The notes: a model not told the origin generated them from the sequence alone. DNA of 64,000 nt from Streptomyces sp. RPA4-2 (GCF_012273515.2 NZ_CP050975.2:4526001-4590000); one strand, 5' to 3'. Counted from the first letter of the stretch, positions 42,057-51,923 are shown. Translations and numbers: made by a program.

Positions 42057-42527
42057 ATGGCACCGAACATCGCGACGAACACCTCCGTATCCCGCGACGA
42101 ACTGCTCGACTTCGTCCGCCCCCGCCACCGCGCCATCCTGCTCACCCGCCGGGCCGACGGCAGCCCCCAGGGCTCGCCGTTGACCTGCGGGGTCGACGAC
42201 GCGGGCCGCGTCGTCGTCTCGACGTACCCCGAGCGCGCCAAGACCCGCAACGCCAAGCGGGACGAGCGGGTCAGCCTGATCGTGCTGAGCGACGAGTGGA
42301 ACGGGCCGTGGGTCCAGATCGACGGCACCGCCGAGGTCATCGACCCGCCGGACTCCGTCGAACCGCTCGTCGAGTACTACCGGAACATCGCGGGCGAGCA
42401 CCCGGACTGGGACGAGTACCGCGCGGCGATGCTCAAGCAGGGGAAGGCGATCATCCGGATCACCCCCGAGAAGTGGGGTCCGGTCGCGACGGGCGGTTTC
42501 CCGGCGCGTCTGGCGTCGCAGGAGTAG
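42057..42527 (+). CDS. PPOX-class F420-dependent enzyme
   Basis: 156 residues. The split-barrel fold: FVRPRHRAILLTRRADGSPQGSPLTCGVDDAGRVVVSTYPERAKTRNAKRDERVSLIVLSDEWNGPWVQIDGTAEVI, a pattern of the Rv1155-like family that uses F420. Substrate unknown. Single gene with a short leader. Confidence 0.85.
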   Translation: MAPNIATNTSVSRDELLDFVRPRHRAILLTRRADGSPQGSPLTCGVDDAGRVVVSTYPERAKTRNAKRDERVSLIVLSDEWNGPWVQIDGTAEVIDPPDSVEPLVEYYRNIAGEHPDWDEYRAAMLKQGKAIIRITPEKWGPVATGGFPARLASQE

Positions 42528-42587
42528 CCGGGGAGCACCCCGGAGTCGCCGGTGCGCGGCGGGCGACGTCCGCCTCGGACAGAACGA

Positions 42588-43373
42588 CTAGGGCGTGTCC
42601 GCGCCGCGGGCCACCATGGTCTCGATGCCCGCGATCAGTGTCTCCAGGGCGAACGTGAAGTCCCGTTCGCGCATCTCCTCGACCGTGTCGCCGCCGCGGG
42701 CCTCCATCAGGTCCGCGGCGCTCTCGAAGTTGGCCGAGAACTGCGGCTGTTCACTGATCGTGCTCATGGCCTGGCGGAAGTACTCCTCCTGGCTCATGCC
42801 CGCCGAGGCGCAGCGCTGCACGAAGTGGCCCTCGATGGTGCCGAAGCCGTACACGAACTGGAAGACCGCCGAGAGCGCGCCCATCTGGCCGTGCGGGGGC
42901 AGGCCCGTGCTGCGGACCACCTTCTGGACGCAGAGCGAGAAGGCCATGGAGTGCGGGCCGATGTTCAGGAACGTGCCGATGAGCGGTGACACCCAGGGGT
43001 GCCGGACCAGCAGCGCGCGGTAGCCGGTGGCCACGGACCGCAGCTGGTCCCGCCAGTCCTCGCCCGACTCGGCGTCGGGCAGCCCCAGTTCGCCGAAGAC
43101 CGCGTCGAGGGCGAGTTCGAGCAGGTCGTCCTTGGTGTCCACGTACCAGTACACGGACATCGCGGTGACGTTCAGTTCGGCGGCCAGCCGTCGCATGGAG
43201 AACCGCGCCATCCCCTCGGCGTCCAGCAGCCGTACCGTGACCTCGGTGATCCGGTCCCGGTCGAGCCCCGAGGGCTGACCACCGCCGCGTGCCGCACCGC
43301 CCCGGGGGGCCTTTCCCTCCAGCCAGACACTGGTCCGCGCCGGACGCTCGGCCCGGCCGGCTGCCCTCACCAT
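42588..43373 (-). CDS. TetR family regulator (TetR_C class)
   Basis: 261 residues. HTH: LDRDRITEVTVRLLDAEGMARFSMRRLAAELNVTAMSVYWYVDTKDDLLELALDAVFGEL, which is the TetR(drug) form. The C-terminal ligand domain follows (YRALLVRHPWVSPLIGTFLNIGP). A basic N-terminal tail of about 38 residues is unusual. Target not identified; no efflux gene is divergent from it. The 260-bp gap upstream carries only a GCGCGC-type dyad and the following hairpin. Confidence 0.9.
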   Translation of the reverse strand: MVRAAGRAERPARTSVWLEGKAPRGGAARGGGQPSGLDRDRITEVTVRLLDAEGMARFSMRRLAAELNVTAMSVYWYVDTKDDLLELALDAVFGELGLPDAESGEDWRDQLRSVATGYRALLVRHPWVSPLIGTFLNIGPHSMAFSLCVQKVVRSTGLPPHGQMGALSAVFQFVYGFGTIEGHFVQRCASAGMSQEEYFRQAMSTISEQPQFSANFESAADLMEARGGDTVEEMRERDFTFALETLIAGIETMVARGADTP

Positions 43374-43570
43374 GGCGTACCTTCCTCGGAACGGGGGACT
43401 GCGGTCACTCGCGACGGCGGGCCGGAACGCTCCGGTCCGTCCTCCCTGATGCTAAGCGCGCTTTGCGCGGAAACCGCCCTCGCGGAGTCTGCCCTCTCCG
43501 CACGCCGTAGCAACGCCGCGGCCCGGCGGTCCGCCGATCCCCGTGCCGCCGGTGAGGCGCGGAACGGAAC

Positions 43571-43610
43571 GGGCGGTGGCCCGGAGCTCGATCGCTCCGG
43601 GCCACCGCCC
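43571..43610. terminator. perfect 17-bp stem terminator
   Basis: GGGCGGTGGCCCGGAGC-TCGATC-GCTCCGGGCCACCGCCC, at the 3' end of the leftward glycosyltransferase operon. Confidence 0.85.
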
Positions 43611-43634
43611 GGTGAGTGCCTCGGGGTCGGTTCG

Positions 43635-45956
43635 TCAGCTCGTCGGCCGCGTCAGGTCGTAGAAGGTGGCCGAACCGACGGTCACCTTCTTGAAGTTGGC
43701 CGTGACCCACGAGCTGATCCGGGAGGAGGCGGAGGCGGTGCCCGAGGCGCCGCCGCCACCCATACCGCCGCCCATGCCGCCGCCCGAGATGAAGTAGTGG
43801 ATCCTGCCGTCGGCCACGTACTTCTTGAACTGGGCCAGAGTCGGGGACGGATCGGTGCCGTTGAAGCCGCCGATCGCCATCACCGGCTTCCCGGTGGCCA
43901 GTTGGTAGCTCGCCGAGTTCTGGGAGCCGATGGCCGCGGCCGCCCAGGTGTAGTCGTCGGCGTTCTTCGACAGCAGCGTCCTGGCCGCGGAGCCGACGTT
44001 CGCGCCGTTCAGCAGACCGCCGGCGCCGCCTGCGCCCATGCGGCCGTCACCCGTGCCACCGCCGGGCATGCCGCCCTGCCGGTTCTGGCCCTGGGTACCG
44101 CCCTTGCCCTGGGTGTTCCCGTTGCCCTGCTGGCTCCCGCCGGGGAAGCCACCGGTCCCGCCCGTCGGGGGTCCGCCCGTGCCACCGCCCTGCTGCCCGC
44201 CCTGTTGCCCGTTCTGCTGGGTGCCGTTGCCGTTCTGCTGGGTGCCGTTGCCGTTCGGCTGGTTCCGGCCGCCGCCGGGGAAGCCGCCCCGCATACCGCC
44301 GCCGGGACCGCCGCGACCGCCCATCGTGCTCGCCCCGGACGGACCGGCCGTCACGATGGAGCCGGAGTGCCCGGTGTTCACCGTGGAGAGCGTGTACGCC
44401 GTCGGGCCCGCGAGCGCGGCCACGAAGCCCAACCCCGCGGCCACGAGCGCCAGATGGCGGCCGAGCCGGGTCACGAAGACCAGGCCGAGCGCGCCCGTCA
44501 GACCGCCGACGAGGACCAGCCACTTGAGCCAGGGCAGGTAGTCGGGGGTGCGGTTGAGGAGGACGTACCCCCAGGCCGCGGACGCGGTGACCGCACCGGC
44601 CAGGGTGAGCGACGCCCACACCTTCCCCCGCTCCTCCCACAGCACCGTCGCGCCCATGCCGACGACGGCCGCGATGTAGGGCGCCAGGGCCACCGTGTAG
44701 TACTGGTGGAAGATGCCGGCCATGTAGCTGAAGACGGCCATGGTCATCAGCAGCGAGCCGCCCCAGGCCAGGAACGAGCCGCGGGTCAGGTCGGTCCGCC
44801 CCGCCTTCCGGGTGAGGACGAGGCCGGCCACCAGCAGGATCAGGGCCGCCGGCAGGAGCCACGAGATCTGGCCGCCGATCTCGGAGTTGAACATCCGGTT
44901 CCAGCCGGTCTCGCCCCACATCCCGGTGCCACCACCGCCACCGCCACCGCCACCGCCGACGCTGCCTGTCTCGTCGCCGTTGATGCGGCCGAGACCGTTG
45001 TAGCCGAAGGTCAGCTCCAGGAACGAGTTGTTCTGCGAGCCGCCGATGTACGGGCGCGAGGACGCGGGCCACAGCTCCACGATCGCGACCCACCAGCCGC
45101 CGGCGACGAGCATCGCGCCCGCCGAGAGGCCGATCTGCGCGAACCGCTTCCGCACGCTCACCGGCGCGCAGACCGCGTACAGCACGGCCAGCGGCGGCAG
45201 GATCAGGAACGCCTGGAGCGTCTTGGCGAGGAACGCGAAGCCCACCGCGACGCCCGCCCACACGAGCCACTTCGTCCGGCCGTCCTCCAGAGCGCGGATC
45301 ACGCAGTAGACCGTGACGGTCATCAGCAGCGCGAGCATCGCGTCCGGGTTGTTGAACCGGAACATCAGCGCGGCGACGGGAGTCAGCGCACAGACCGCGC
45401 CCGCGATCAGACCGGCCGCCGGGCTGAACCGGCGGCGCAGGGCCGCGTACAGGACACCGACCGTGGCGACGCCCATGACCACCTCGGGGACGAGGATCGC
45501 CCACGAGCTGAGGCCGAAGATCCGCACCGACAGGGCCATCGGCCACAGCGAGGCCGGGGGCTTGTCGACGGTGATGGCGTTGGCGGAGTCGAGCGAGCCG
45601 AAGAAGAAGGCCTTCCAGCTCTGGCTGCCGGCCTGGACGGCCGCCGAATAGAAGGAGTTGGCGTAGCCGGAGGCGCTCAGGCCGTAGAGGTAGAGCAGCG
45701 CGGTGGCGACGAGCAGTCCGGCGAAGGCGGGGCGCACCCAGCGCGGGTCCTCGGGCCGGCCTCGCCGGACGCGGTGGAGGAAGGGCCGCCGGGGTTCACC
45801 GGGCCCGGGAAGGGCGCCGGGTGCGGAGGGCTCTCGCTGGGGCGTATCGCCCTGGCCGGTCGGCGGACGTCGCACGGGCGCCGGCTCCGCGGAGGGATGC
45901 GCGTCGGGCTGACGGCTCATGTCGGGCTGACGGCTCGTGTCGGGCTGAGTGGTCAT
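43635..45956 (-). CDS. ArnT-like/GT39 membrane mannosyltransferase
   Basis: 773 residues. Membrane segments from about residue 75 on; first loop with the acidic pair in DSANAITVDKPPASLWPM, next AALRRRFSPAAGLIAGAVCALTPVAALMFRFNNPDAMLALLMTVTVY. These are PMT/ArnT-type marks (lipid-linked sugar transfer on the outside). Between about 550 and 650 is a Gly/Asn/Gln low-complexity region, then an extracellular C-terminal domain. Operon with GT2/GtrA (ATGA overlap), HK and RR. It would use the undecaprenyl-sugar formed by the upstream GT2/GtrA. Confidence 0.88.
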   Translation of the reverse strand: MTTQPDTSRQPDMSRQPDAHPSAEPAPVRRPPTGQGDTPQREPSAPGALPGPGEPRRPFLHRVRRGRPEDPRWVRPAFAGLLVATALLYLYGLSASGYANSFYSAAVQAGSQSWKAFFFGSLDSANAITVDKPPASLWPMALSVRIFGLSSWAILVPEVVMGVATVGVLYAALRRRFSPAAGLIAGAVCALTPVAALMFRFNNPDAMLALLMTVTVYCVIRALEDGRTKWLVWAGVAVGFAFLAKTLQAFLILPPLAVLYAVCAPVSVRKRFAQIGLSAGAMLVAGGWWVAIVELWPASSRPYIGGSQNNSFLELTFGYNGLGRINGDETGSVGGGGGGGGGGTGMWGETGWNRMFNSEIGGQISWLLPAALILLVAGLVLTRKAGRTDLTRGSFLAWGGSLLMTMAVFSYMAGIFHQYYTVALAPYIAAVVGMGATVLWEERGKVWASLTLAGAVTASAAWGYVLLNRTPDYLPWLKWLVLVGGLTGALGLVFVTRLGRHLALVAAGLGFVAALAGPTAYTLSTVNTGHSGSIVTAGPSGASTMGGRGGPGGGMRGGFPGGGRNQPNGNGTQQNGNGTQQNGQQGGQQGGGTGGPPTGGTGGFPGGSQQGNGNTQGKGGTQGQNRQGGMPGGGTGDGRMGAGGAGGLLNGANVGSAARTLLSKNADDYTWAAAAIGSQNSASYQLATGKPVMAIGGFNGTDPSPTLAQFKKYVADGRIHYFISGGGMGGGMGGGGASGTASASSRISSWVTANFKKVTVGSATFYDLTRPTS

Positions 45957-47497
45957 CGTGCGTCCCTCGGATCGTGATCGTGCGGGCGCACCGGCTGCAG
46001 TTGCATGGTGGCGTCCCCCCAGGTGCGGTCCGCGGCGTCACGGGCGCGGAACTCGTCGGTGTCGTGGGTGTTGTCGTAGGCGTTGCCGTACGCGCTGTCG
46101 TACGCGCTGTCGTGCGCGGATCGCGTCGCCGCCGGGAGAGGGGACCCTTGTGGATGCCGGGGGCCCTGCCGGGCCGGGGCCGTCGCGTACGAGGGCTGGG
46201 CCGGGGCCGGGGTGTGCGACGCCACCACCGTGGACGACGTACCGTCGCTCGTGCCGTCGCGCCGGTCCGGGAAGACCCAGGCGCGGAAGAGCAGGAACCG
46301 CAGCACGGTCGCCGCCAGATTGGCGGCGATCAGAACCGACAGCTCGGTGGAGTGCGCCGGGCTGCTCGTGGCCGCGTTCAGAGCGGCGAGCGATCCGCTG
46401 GTGAGCGCGAGGCCGATACCGAAGACGACCAGGCCCTGCGCCTGATGGCGGACCGCGCCGCCACGGCCGCGGACCCCGAAGGTCAGCCGCCGGTTGGCGG
46501 CGGTGTTGGCGACCGCCGAGACCAGCAGGGCGAGCGCGTTGGCGGCCTGTGAGCCGGAGAAGGACCGGAAGCCGTTGTAGAGCAACAGGTAGAAGAGCGT
46601 GGACAGGGCGCCCACCACGCAGAATCCGACCAGTTGGCGGGCGAGGCCCCCCGGCACGTCGGTCAGGTCGCGGTCGCGCGGGTCGTCCCCGAAGGGCCGC
46701 GCGAGCCGGTCCAGCGGCAGCGATCCGGTGCCGAGGGCGCGCCCCACGCGCCACACGCCCTTCAGGTCGTCGGTCGCCGTCCGCACGAGGTGCACCGTCG
46801 AGTCCGGGTCGTCGACCCAGTCGACCGGCACCTCGTGGATACGCAGCCCGGCACGCTCGGCGAGCACCAGCATCTCGGTGTCGAAGAACCAGCCGGTGTC
46901 CTCGACCAGCGGCAGCAGCACCTGCGCGACATCACGGCGGATCGCCTTGAAACCGCACTGCGCGTCCGAGAAGCGGGCCTGCAGCGAGCCGCGCAGGATC
47001 AGGTTGTAGCCGCGGCTGATGAACTCCCGCTTGGCGCCGCGCACCACACGCGAACTCCGGGCGAGCCGGGAGCCGATGGCGAGGTCGGAGTGGCCCGAGA
47101 TCAGCGGAGCCACCAGCGGCAGCAGGGCGTTGAGATCGGTGGACAGGTCGACGTCCATGTAGGCGAGGACCGGGGCGTCCGAGGCCGACCACACGGTGTG
47201 CAGCGCGCGTCCTCGGCCCTTCTGTTCGAGCCGGCGGGACCGGACCTCCGGTATCCGCGACTCCAGGCGTGCGGCCACCCGGGGAGTGGTGTCCGTCGAC
47301 GCGTTGTCCGCGACCGTGATGCGGAACGGGTACGGGAAGGTGCGCTCGAGATGCTCGTGGAGTCTCACCACACACCGCTGGAGGTCCTTCTCCTCGTTGT
47401 AGACGGGGATCACTACGTCCAGGACAGGCGTACCGGCGGACCCGGCCGGGAGGTGCTCCCGCGCCGGCAGGTCGCCGGGAGAAGAGTCGGTTCGCAT
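45953..47497 (-). CDS. bifunctional GT2 glycosyltransferase/GtrA flippase-like protein
   Basis: 514 residues. GT2 domain (about 28-260): VLDVVIPVYNEEKDLQRCV, TVADNASTDTTPRVA, LAYMDVDLSTDLNALLPLVAPL, DAQCGFKAIRRDVA. Then a GtrA domain (about 290-410) with four membrane segments (QLVGFCVVGALSTLFYLLLYNGF; ANALALLVSAVANTAANRRLTFG). The tail is Ala/Tyr/Asp-rich. Makes polyprenyl-phosphate sugar and may flip it for the next enzyme. Coupled by overlap to the GT39 gene. Confidence 0.92.
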   Translation of the reverse strand: MRTDSSPGDLPAREHLPAGSAGTPVLDVVIPVYNEEKDLQRCVVRLHEHLERTFPYPFRITVADNASTDTTPRVAARLESRIPEVRSRRLEQKGRGRALHTVWSASDAPVLAYMDVDLSTDLNALLPLVAPLISGHSDLAIGSRLARSSRVVRGAKREFISRGYNLILRGSLQARFSDAQCGFKAIRRDVAQVLLPLVEDTGWFFDTEMLVLAERAGLRIHEVPVDWVDDPDSTVHLVRTATDDLKGVWRVGRALGTGSLPLDRLARPFGDDPRDRDLTDVPGGLARQLVGFCVVGALSTLFYLLLYNGFRSFSGSQAANALALLVSAVANTAANRRLTFGVRGRGGAVRHQAQGLVVFGIGLALTSGSLAALNAATSSPAHSTELSVLIAANLAATVLRFLLFRAWVFPDRRDGTSDGTSSTVVASHTPAPAQPSYATAPARQGPRHPQGSPLPAATRSAHDSAYDSAYGNAYDNTHDTDEFRARDAADRTWGDATMQLQPVRPHDHDPRDAR

Positions 47498-47511
47498 GGG
47501 AACGACTCTGG

Positions 47512-49167
47512 TCAGACGCCCTGTCGCACCCATGTGGTGGCACTGTGCTGTGGCTGTGAGTGCCGTTGCGCCTTTGTTTCCACGGTGGTTCGCGGGGTCG
47601 TTTCCACGACCGGGTCGTCGGCGAGCGCGGGCAGGTGCAGGGTGAACACCGTCCTGCCCGGCACGCTGTCGACGGTGACGGCGCCCCCGTGCGCGGAGGC
47701 GACGGCCTGCACGATGGCGAGCCCGAGACCGGTCGAGCCGGAGGCGCGGGAGCGCGAGGAGTCGCCGCGCGCGAAGCGTTCGAAGACGCGCGGCAGCAGT
47801 CCGGGCGGGATGCCGGGTCCGTCGTCCTGGACGTCCACGCACAGCCACGGTCCGTGCCGGTGCACGCGTGCGGTGACGGTCGTACCGGGCGGGGTGTGCG
47901 TCCTGGCGTTCGCGAACAGGTTGACCATGACCTGTTGCAGACGGGCGGCGTCCGCGAGGACCAGCGCGGGTTCCTCCGGCAGTTCGAGCCGCCAGTCGTG
48001 GTCGCGGCCGGCCGCCCGTGCGTCACTCACGGCGTCGATGACGAGCGGTACGAGGTCGGTGCCGTCGTACTGGAGCGGGCGTCCGGCGTCGAGGCGTGCG
48101 AGCAGCAGCAGGTCCTCCACCAGCCCGGTCATCCGGCCGGCCTCGGACTCGATCCGGCCGAGGGCGTGCCGGGTGTCGGGCCCGGTCTCCTCGCGGCCGC
48201 GTCTGGTCAGCTCGGCATAACCCCGGATCGACGCCAGCGGTGTACGCAGCTCATGACTCGCGTCCGCGACGAACTGCCGCACGCGCGTCTCGCTCTGCTG
48301 ACGTGCGTGCAGGGCGCTGTGGATGTGGTCGAGCATGCGGTTGAGCGCGGCGCCGACCTGGCCGACCTCGGTGTGCGGGTCGGCCTCCGACTCCGGGACC
48401 CGCTCGTAGAGGGTGACCTCGCCGGTGTGCAGGGGGAGTTCGGAGACACGGGTGGCGGTGGAGGCGACCTTGCGCAGGGGGCGCAGGGCGAGCCCGACGA
48501 GGACGCTGCCGGCGATACCGGCGGCGATGAGACCGGCGGCGGTGACGCTGACCTCGACGAGGATCAGGGTGTCGACGGTGTTGGTGACGGTCCTGGTGGG
48601 GATGGCGACGTAGTAGGCACCCCGGAAGCCTTCCTGGTACTTGACGCGGTACTCGCCGAGGCCCGGGACGTCCACGGTGTGCGTGCCCGTCCTCGGCACG
48701 GTGGCGAGCGCGGCCTTCTGGGCGGCGCCGAGCTCCTTGGTGCCCATGTCCGGGACGTCGCCGACGGCGGTGGTGTCCTGCTGCTCGGAGACGACCGCCC
48801 GGGTGATCACGCCGTTCGACACGGCGGCGCCGATGGTGTCCTCCTGGTTCGGCCCCCTGGTGAGGAAGTCGAAGACGTCGGTCGACACGATGCCGGCGCC
48901 GTCGGACCGGGCGTTCGGGGGTATCCCGGTGCCACCGGCCTGGTTCCCGCCCCCCGGTTTGAACAGGCCGGCGGCGCGCTTGGCGACCTCCCCCAGCGTG
49001 CCGTCCAGCTGCTGGTACAGATGCGAGCGCAGCGCGAGGGTCGTCACCGTACCGATCACCGCGCACACCACCGCGATCAGCGTCACCGCGGAGACGACGA
49101 GCCGCGTCCGCAGTGTGCGTGGCTGTCGTCCCCGCCCCCGCCCACGCGGCCGTCGTCGTCCGCTCAT
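47512..49167 (-). CDS. sensor histidine kinase
   Basis: 551 residues. Two membrane segments (about 22-45 and 185-207) flank an extracellular sensor of about 140 residues with a GTKELGAAQKAAL segment. HAMP (LRPLRKVASTATRVSELP), HisKA with phospho-His in VADASHELRTPLASIRGYAELT, and HATPase_c (NLFANARTHTPPGTTV; DDGPGIPPGLLPRVFERF; GSTGLGLAIVQAVASAHGG). It overlaps the response regulator by ATGA. Signal unknown; the operon partners suggest an envelope stimulus. Confidence 0.95.
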   Translation of the reverse strand: MSGRRRPRGRGRGRQPRTLRTRLVVSAVTLIAVVCAVIGTVTTLALRSHLYQQLDGTLGEVAKRAAGLFKPGGGNQAGGTGIPPNARSDGAGIVSTDVFDFLTRGPNQEDTIGAAVSNGVITRAVVSEQQDTTAVGDVPDMGTKELGAAQKAALATVPRTGTHTVDVPGLGEYRVKYQEGFRGAYYVAIPTRTVTNTVDTLILVEVSVTAAGLIAAGIAGSVLVGLALRPLRKVASTATRVSELPLHTGEVTLYERVPESEADPHTEVGQVGAALNRMLDHIHSALHARQQSETRVRQFVADASHELRTPLASIRGYAELTRRGREETGPDTRHALGRIESEAGRMTGLVEDLLLLARLDAGRPLQYDGTDLVPLVIDAVSDARAAGRDHDWRLELPEEPALVLADAARLQQVMVNLFANARTHTPPGTTVTARVHRHGPWLCVDVQDDGPGIPPGLLPRVFERFARGDSSRSRASGSTGLGLAIVQAVASAHGGAVTVDSVPGRTVFTLHLPALADDPVVETTPRTTVETKAQRHSQPQHSATTWVRQGV

Positions 49168-49904
49168 GACACCGCGGGCTTGATCAGGTAACCGGCTCCG
49201 CGCCGGGTGTGGATCATCGGCTCGCGCCCCGCGTCTATCTTGCGGCGCAGATACGAGATGTACAGCTCGACGACGTTGGCCTGGCCGCCGAAGTCGTAGG
49301 ACCACACGCGGTCGAGTATCTGCGCCTTGCTGAGCACGCGCCGGGGGTTGCGCATGAGGAAGCGGAGCAGTTCGAACTCGGTCGCGGTGAGGTGGATGCT
49401 GTCCCCGGCGCGGAACACCTCGTGGCTGTCCTCGTCGAGGGTGAGATCCCCGACGACCAGCGTCGAGTCGGAGCGCCGGTCGGCGGCACCGGAGCGGCGG
49501 ATCAGCCCGCGCAGCCTCGCCACGACCTCTTCCAGGCTGAACGGCTTGGTGACGTAGTCGTCACCGCCGGCCGTCAGACCGGCGATGCGGTCCTCGACGG
49601 CGTCCTTCGCGGTGAGGAAGAGGACGGGCACGTCCGGCAGTTCACGGCGCAGCCGCCCCAGGACCGCGAGCCCGTCCATGTCGGGCAGCATCATGTCCAG
49701 CACCACGGCGTCGGGGCGGAACTCGCGCGCGCTCTGCACCGCTCCCTGTCCGTCACCCGCGCTACGGATCTGCCACCCTTCGTAACGAAGGGCCATGGAC
49801 AGGAGTTCGGTGATCGACAGCTCGTCGTCCACCACCAGGACTCGGACGGGGCTCCCGTCCGGCCTCAGCAGTTCGGTACGCCCCTGGGGCGAGGTCGTGG
49901 TCAT
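49164..49904 (-). CDS. OmpR/PhoB-type response regulator
   Basis: 246 residues from ATG 49904. Receiver: VRVLVVDDELSITELLSMALRYEGW with Asp in DAVVLDMMLPDMDGLAVLGRL; TAKD and KPF present. DNA-binding winged helix: DSIHLTATEFELLRFLMRNPRRVLSKAQILDRVWSYDFGGQANVVELYISYLRRKID. It heads the operon with HK, GT2/GtrA and GT39, so it may activate its own transcription. Confidence 0.95.
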   Translation of the reverse strand: MTTTSPQGRTELLRPDGSPVRVLVVDDELSITELLSMALRYEGWQIRSAGDGQGAVQSAREFRPDAVVLDMMLPDMDGLAVLGRLRRELPDVPVLFLTAKDAVEDRIAGLTAGGDDYVTKPFSLEEVVARLRGLIRRSGAADRRSDSTLVVGDLTLDEDSHEVFRAGDSIHLTATEFELLRFLMRNPRRVLSKAQILDRVWSYDFGGQANVVELYISYLRRKIDAGREPMIHTRRGAGYLIKPAVS

Positions 49905-50002
49905 AGCGGACACCTTGCTGGGCGCCGCTGAGAGCATCCTTTCGGAGACCTGTGATTTTTCTGAGAAACGCACAGGCGCCTCTCAGCGAACTCCTGGGAG
50001 GA

Positions 50003-50995
50003 TCAGGCGGTTCCCGGGGCGCCTCCGGGCGGGGGTGCGACGCCGTCCGCGCGCGGGGGAGCGATCCCGAAGAGACGCGCCCCGTTCTCATAGCAGACCG
50101 CCCGCAGCCAGTCGTCGCCCAGCTCGAGCCGTTCCAGGGCGTGCAGTTGATGGGCGTAGGGATACGGGATGTTCGGGAAGTCGGTCCCGAGCAGGATCCG
50201 GTCGCCGAGGGCGGCGAGCCGGGCCGACGCCTCCCGTGGGAACGGCGCGAGCCGCTCGCTGAAGTCCGTGAACGCCATCGTCGTGTCGAACCGCACCTCC
50301 GCGTACCGCTCGGCGAGACGGAGGAACTCCTCGTACTCGGGCATCCCCAGGTGCGCGACGATCAGCCGCAGCCGGGGGTGCCGGGCGAGGACCCGGCCGG
50401 CCGGCTCGGGCCCGGTGTACTTGCCGGGCGTCGGTCCGGACCCGCAGTGCATCACCACGGGGATCCCGGCCTCGGCGAGCAGCCCCCAACTGGAGTCGAG
50501 GAGCGGGTCGGCCGGGTCGTACGCGCCCACCTGGACGTGTGCCTTGAAGACGCGGGCGCCCTGTTCCACCGCCTCCCGCACATACGCCTCGACGTCCGGC
50601 TCGGGGAAGAGGGTGGCGGTGTGGAGGCAGTCGGGCGTGCGGCGGGCGAAGTCGACGGCCCAGGAGTTGAGCCATCGCGCCATGCCGGGCTTGTGCGGAT
50701 AGAGCATCGCGGTGAAGGCCCGTACGCCGAACTCCCGGATCAACGCCAGCCGTTCGTCCTCGTCGCCGCGGTAGGTGATGGGCCATTCGATGCCGCCGGT
50801 CAGCGGGCCGAGGCCGTCGAAGTAGTCCCACACCTTGCGCAGGACCCGCTCGGGCATGAAATGGGTGTGGACGTCGACGAGGCCCGGGAGACCGAGCCGC
50901 TCCCAGAATCGCCGTACGTCCTCCCCGTCAGCCGTGCGCGGACCGGACCCCCCGCCGCGCTGGACGTCGACGGGTGTCCGGGGTTGATCGCTCAT
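50003..50995 (-). CDS. amidohydrolase family protein (ACMSD-like)
   Basis: 330 residues from ATG 50995. Metal ligands: VDVHTHFMPERVLRKVWDYFD (HxH), VVMHCGSGPTPGKYTGP, LIVAHLGMPEYEEF and GTDFPNIPYPY (Asp). Family of amidohydrolase 2 decarboxylases/hydrolases; substrate unknown. Single transcript, next gene convergent-like with another direction. Confidence 0.88.
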   Translation of the reverse strand: MSDQPRTPVDVQRGGGSGPRTADGEDVRRFWERLGLPGLVDVHTHFMPERVLRKVWDYFDGLGPLTGGIEWPITYRGDEDERLALIREFGVRAFTAMLYPHKPGMARWLNSWAVDFARRTPDCLHTATLFPEPDVEAYVREAVEQGARVFKAHVQVGAYDPADPLLDSSWGLLAEAGIPVVMHCGSGPTPGKYTGPEPAGRVLARHPRLRLIVAHLGMPEYEEFLRLAERYAEVRFDTTMAFTDFSERLAPFPREASARLAALGDRILLGTDFPNIPYPYAHQLHALERLELGDDWLRAVCYENGARLFGIAPPRADGVAPPPGGAPGTA

Positions 50996-51101
50996 GTCGC
51001 CCACCATGGTCGTAGGTGTCACCGCCGGTCCACCCCCTTTCCCCAAAGAACCCCGAGGAGGCCGACTCCTGACCTCACGCTCCCGGCCGCCGAGCGCCCC
51101 C

Positions 51102-51923
51102 TCAGAACAGCCCGTCCTGCACCACGGCGTCCTCCGCCTCACGGAACTCCCGTACGGGTACGGTGAATCCGCTCGCCCCCGCGGCCAGGTCCCACCCGGT
51201 CATGAGCCGGGTGTCGAGGACGACCACTCCCCTCGCGGTCGCCAGATGCAGATCGGGGCCGGCGGCCGCCACCAGCTCACCGCTCACCGCGCCGCCTCCG
51301 GTCAGCTCGCTCACGGCGCCCACGGCTGCCGGGACTCCGTCGAGCCCGAACACCTCCACGTGGTCGACGGCCCGGAACGGCGCCCGCTCCAGGGAGTCGG
51401 GCCAGCCGTCGAGCTCCGCGACGCGCGCGTGCAGTTGCCGGATCTCCTCCAGCCGCTCGGCCGCGTCCGGCAGCGCCGACCGCACCCTTCGCTTGTCGGC
51501 GTACCGGATCCGGTCCGGCACCCCGAGCGCGGCCCGCAGCAACTCCTCGGTCCGCCGCGCGGCCATCAACGGCCCCTCCCCCAGCCAGCTGAAACAGAGG
51601 GCTCCCTGCTCCAGCAGTCGCGCCGAGCCGCGTGCCGAGCCGGTGATGCCGACCTTCACCATCCCCGGTCCGAACCAGGCGAGATACACGCGGTACGGAC
51701 GCGGGTCGTCGGCCATCGTGTCGGCGGCCACGGAGTGCGCACGGTCCAGGCGCGCGCACTCCTCGCACCGGGCCCCCGTACTGCGCCCCGAGACGGCCGC
51801 CCGCACGGGGCACGCGTTCCCCCGGGCCCCCACGCACGCCCGGCCGCCGCCGTCCGCCACGGTGAAGGCGACACGCTTCCCCGTGGTCAGCGCGCTCTCC
51901 CGCCCGCCACCCCACACCAGCAC
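51102..51923 (-). CDS. DUF2797 family protein
   Basis: 273 residues. Zinc-like Cys pattern NACPVRAAVSGRSTGARCEECARLDR near residue 40, then YRVYLAWFGPGMVKVGITGSARGSARLLEQGALCFSWLGEGPLMAARRTEELL, which resembles a GIY-YIG nuclease core. The family is uncharacterised. Its start GTG/ATG choice at 51923 is not strong; the next ATG is far inside. Confidence 0.85.
   Translation of the reverse strand: MLVWGGGRESALTTGKRVAFTVADGGGRACVGARGNACPVRAAVSGRSTGARCEECARLDRAHSVAADTMADDPRPYRVYLAWFGPGMVKVGITGSARGSARLLEQGALCFSWLGEGPLMAARRTEELLRAALGVPDRIRYADKRRVRSALPDAAERLEEIRQLHARVAELDGWPDSLERAPFRAVDHVEVFGLDGVPAAVGAVSELTGGGAVSGELVAAAGPDLHLATARGVVVLDTRLMTGWDLAAGASGFTVPVREFREAEDAVVQDGLF

Noticed and set aside
42999..45977. 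About 990-codon frame antisense to TetR and the GT39 gene
   Set aside because: Shadow of real genes; repeats of Arg/Gly/Gln without motifs.
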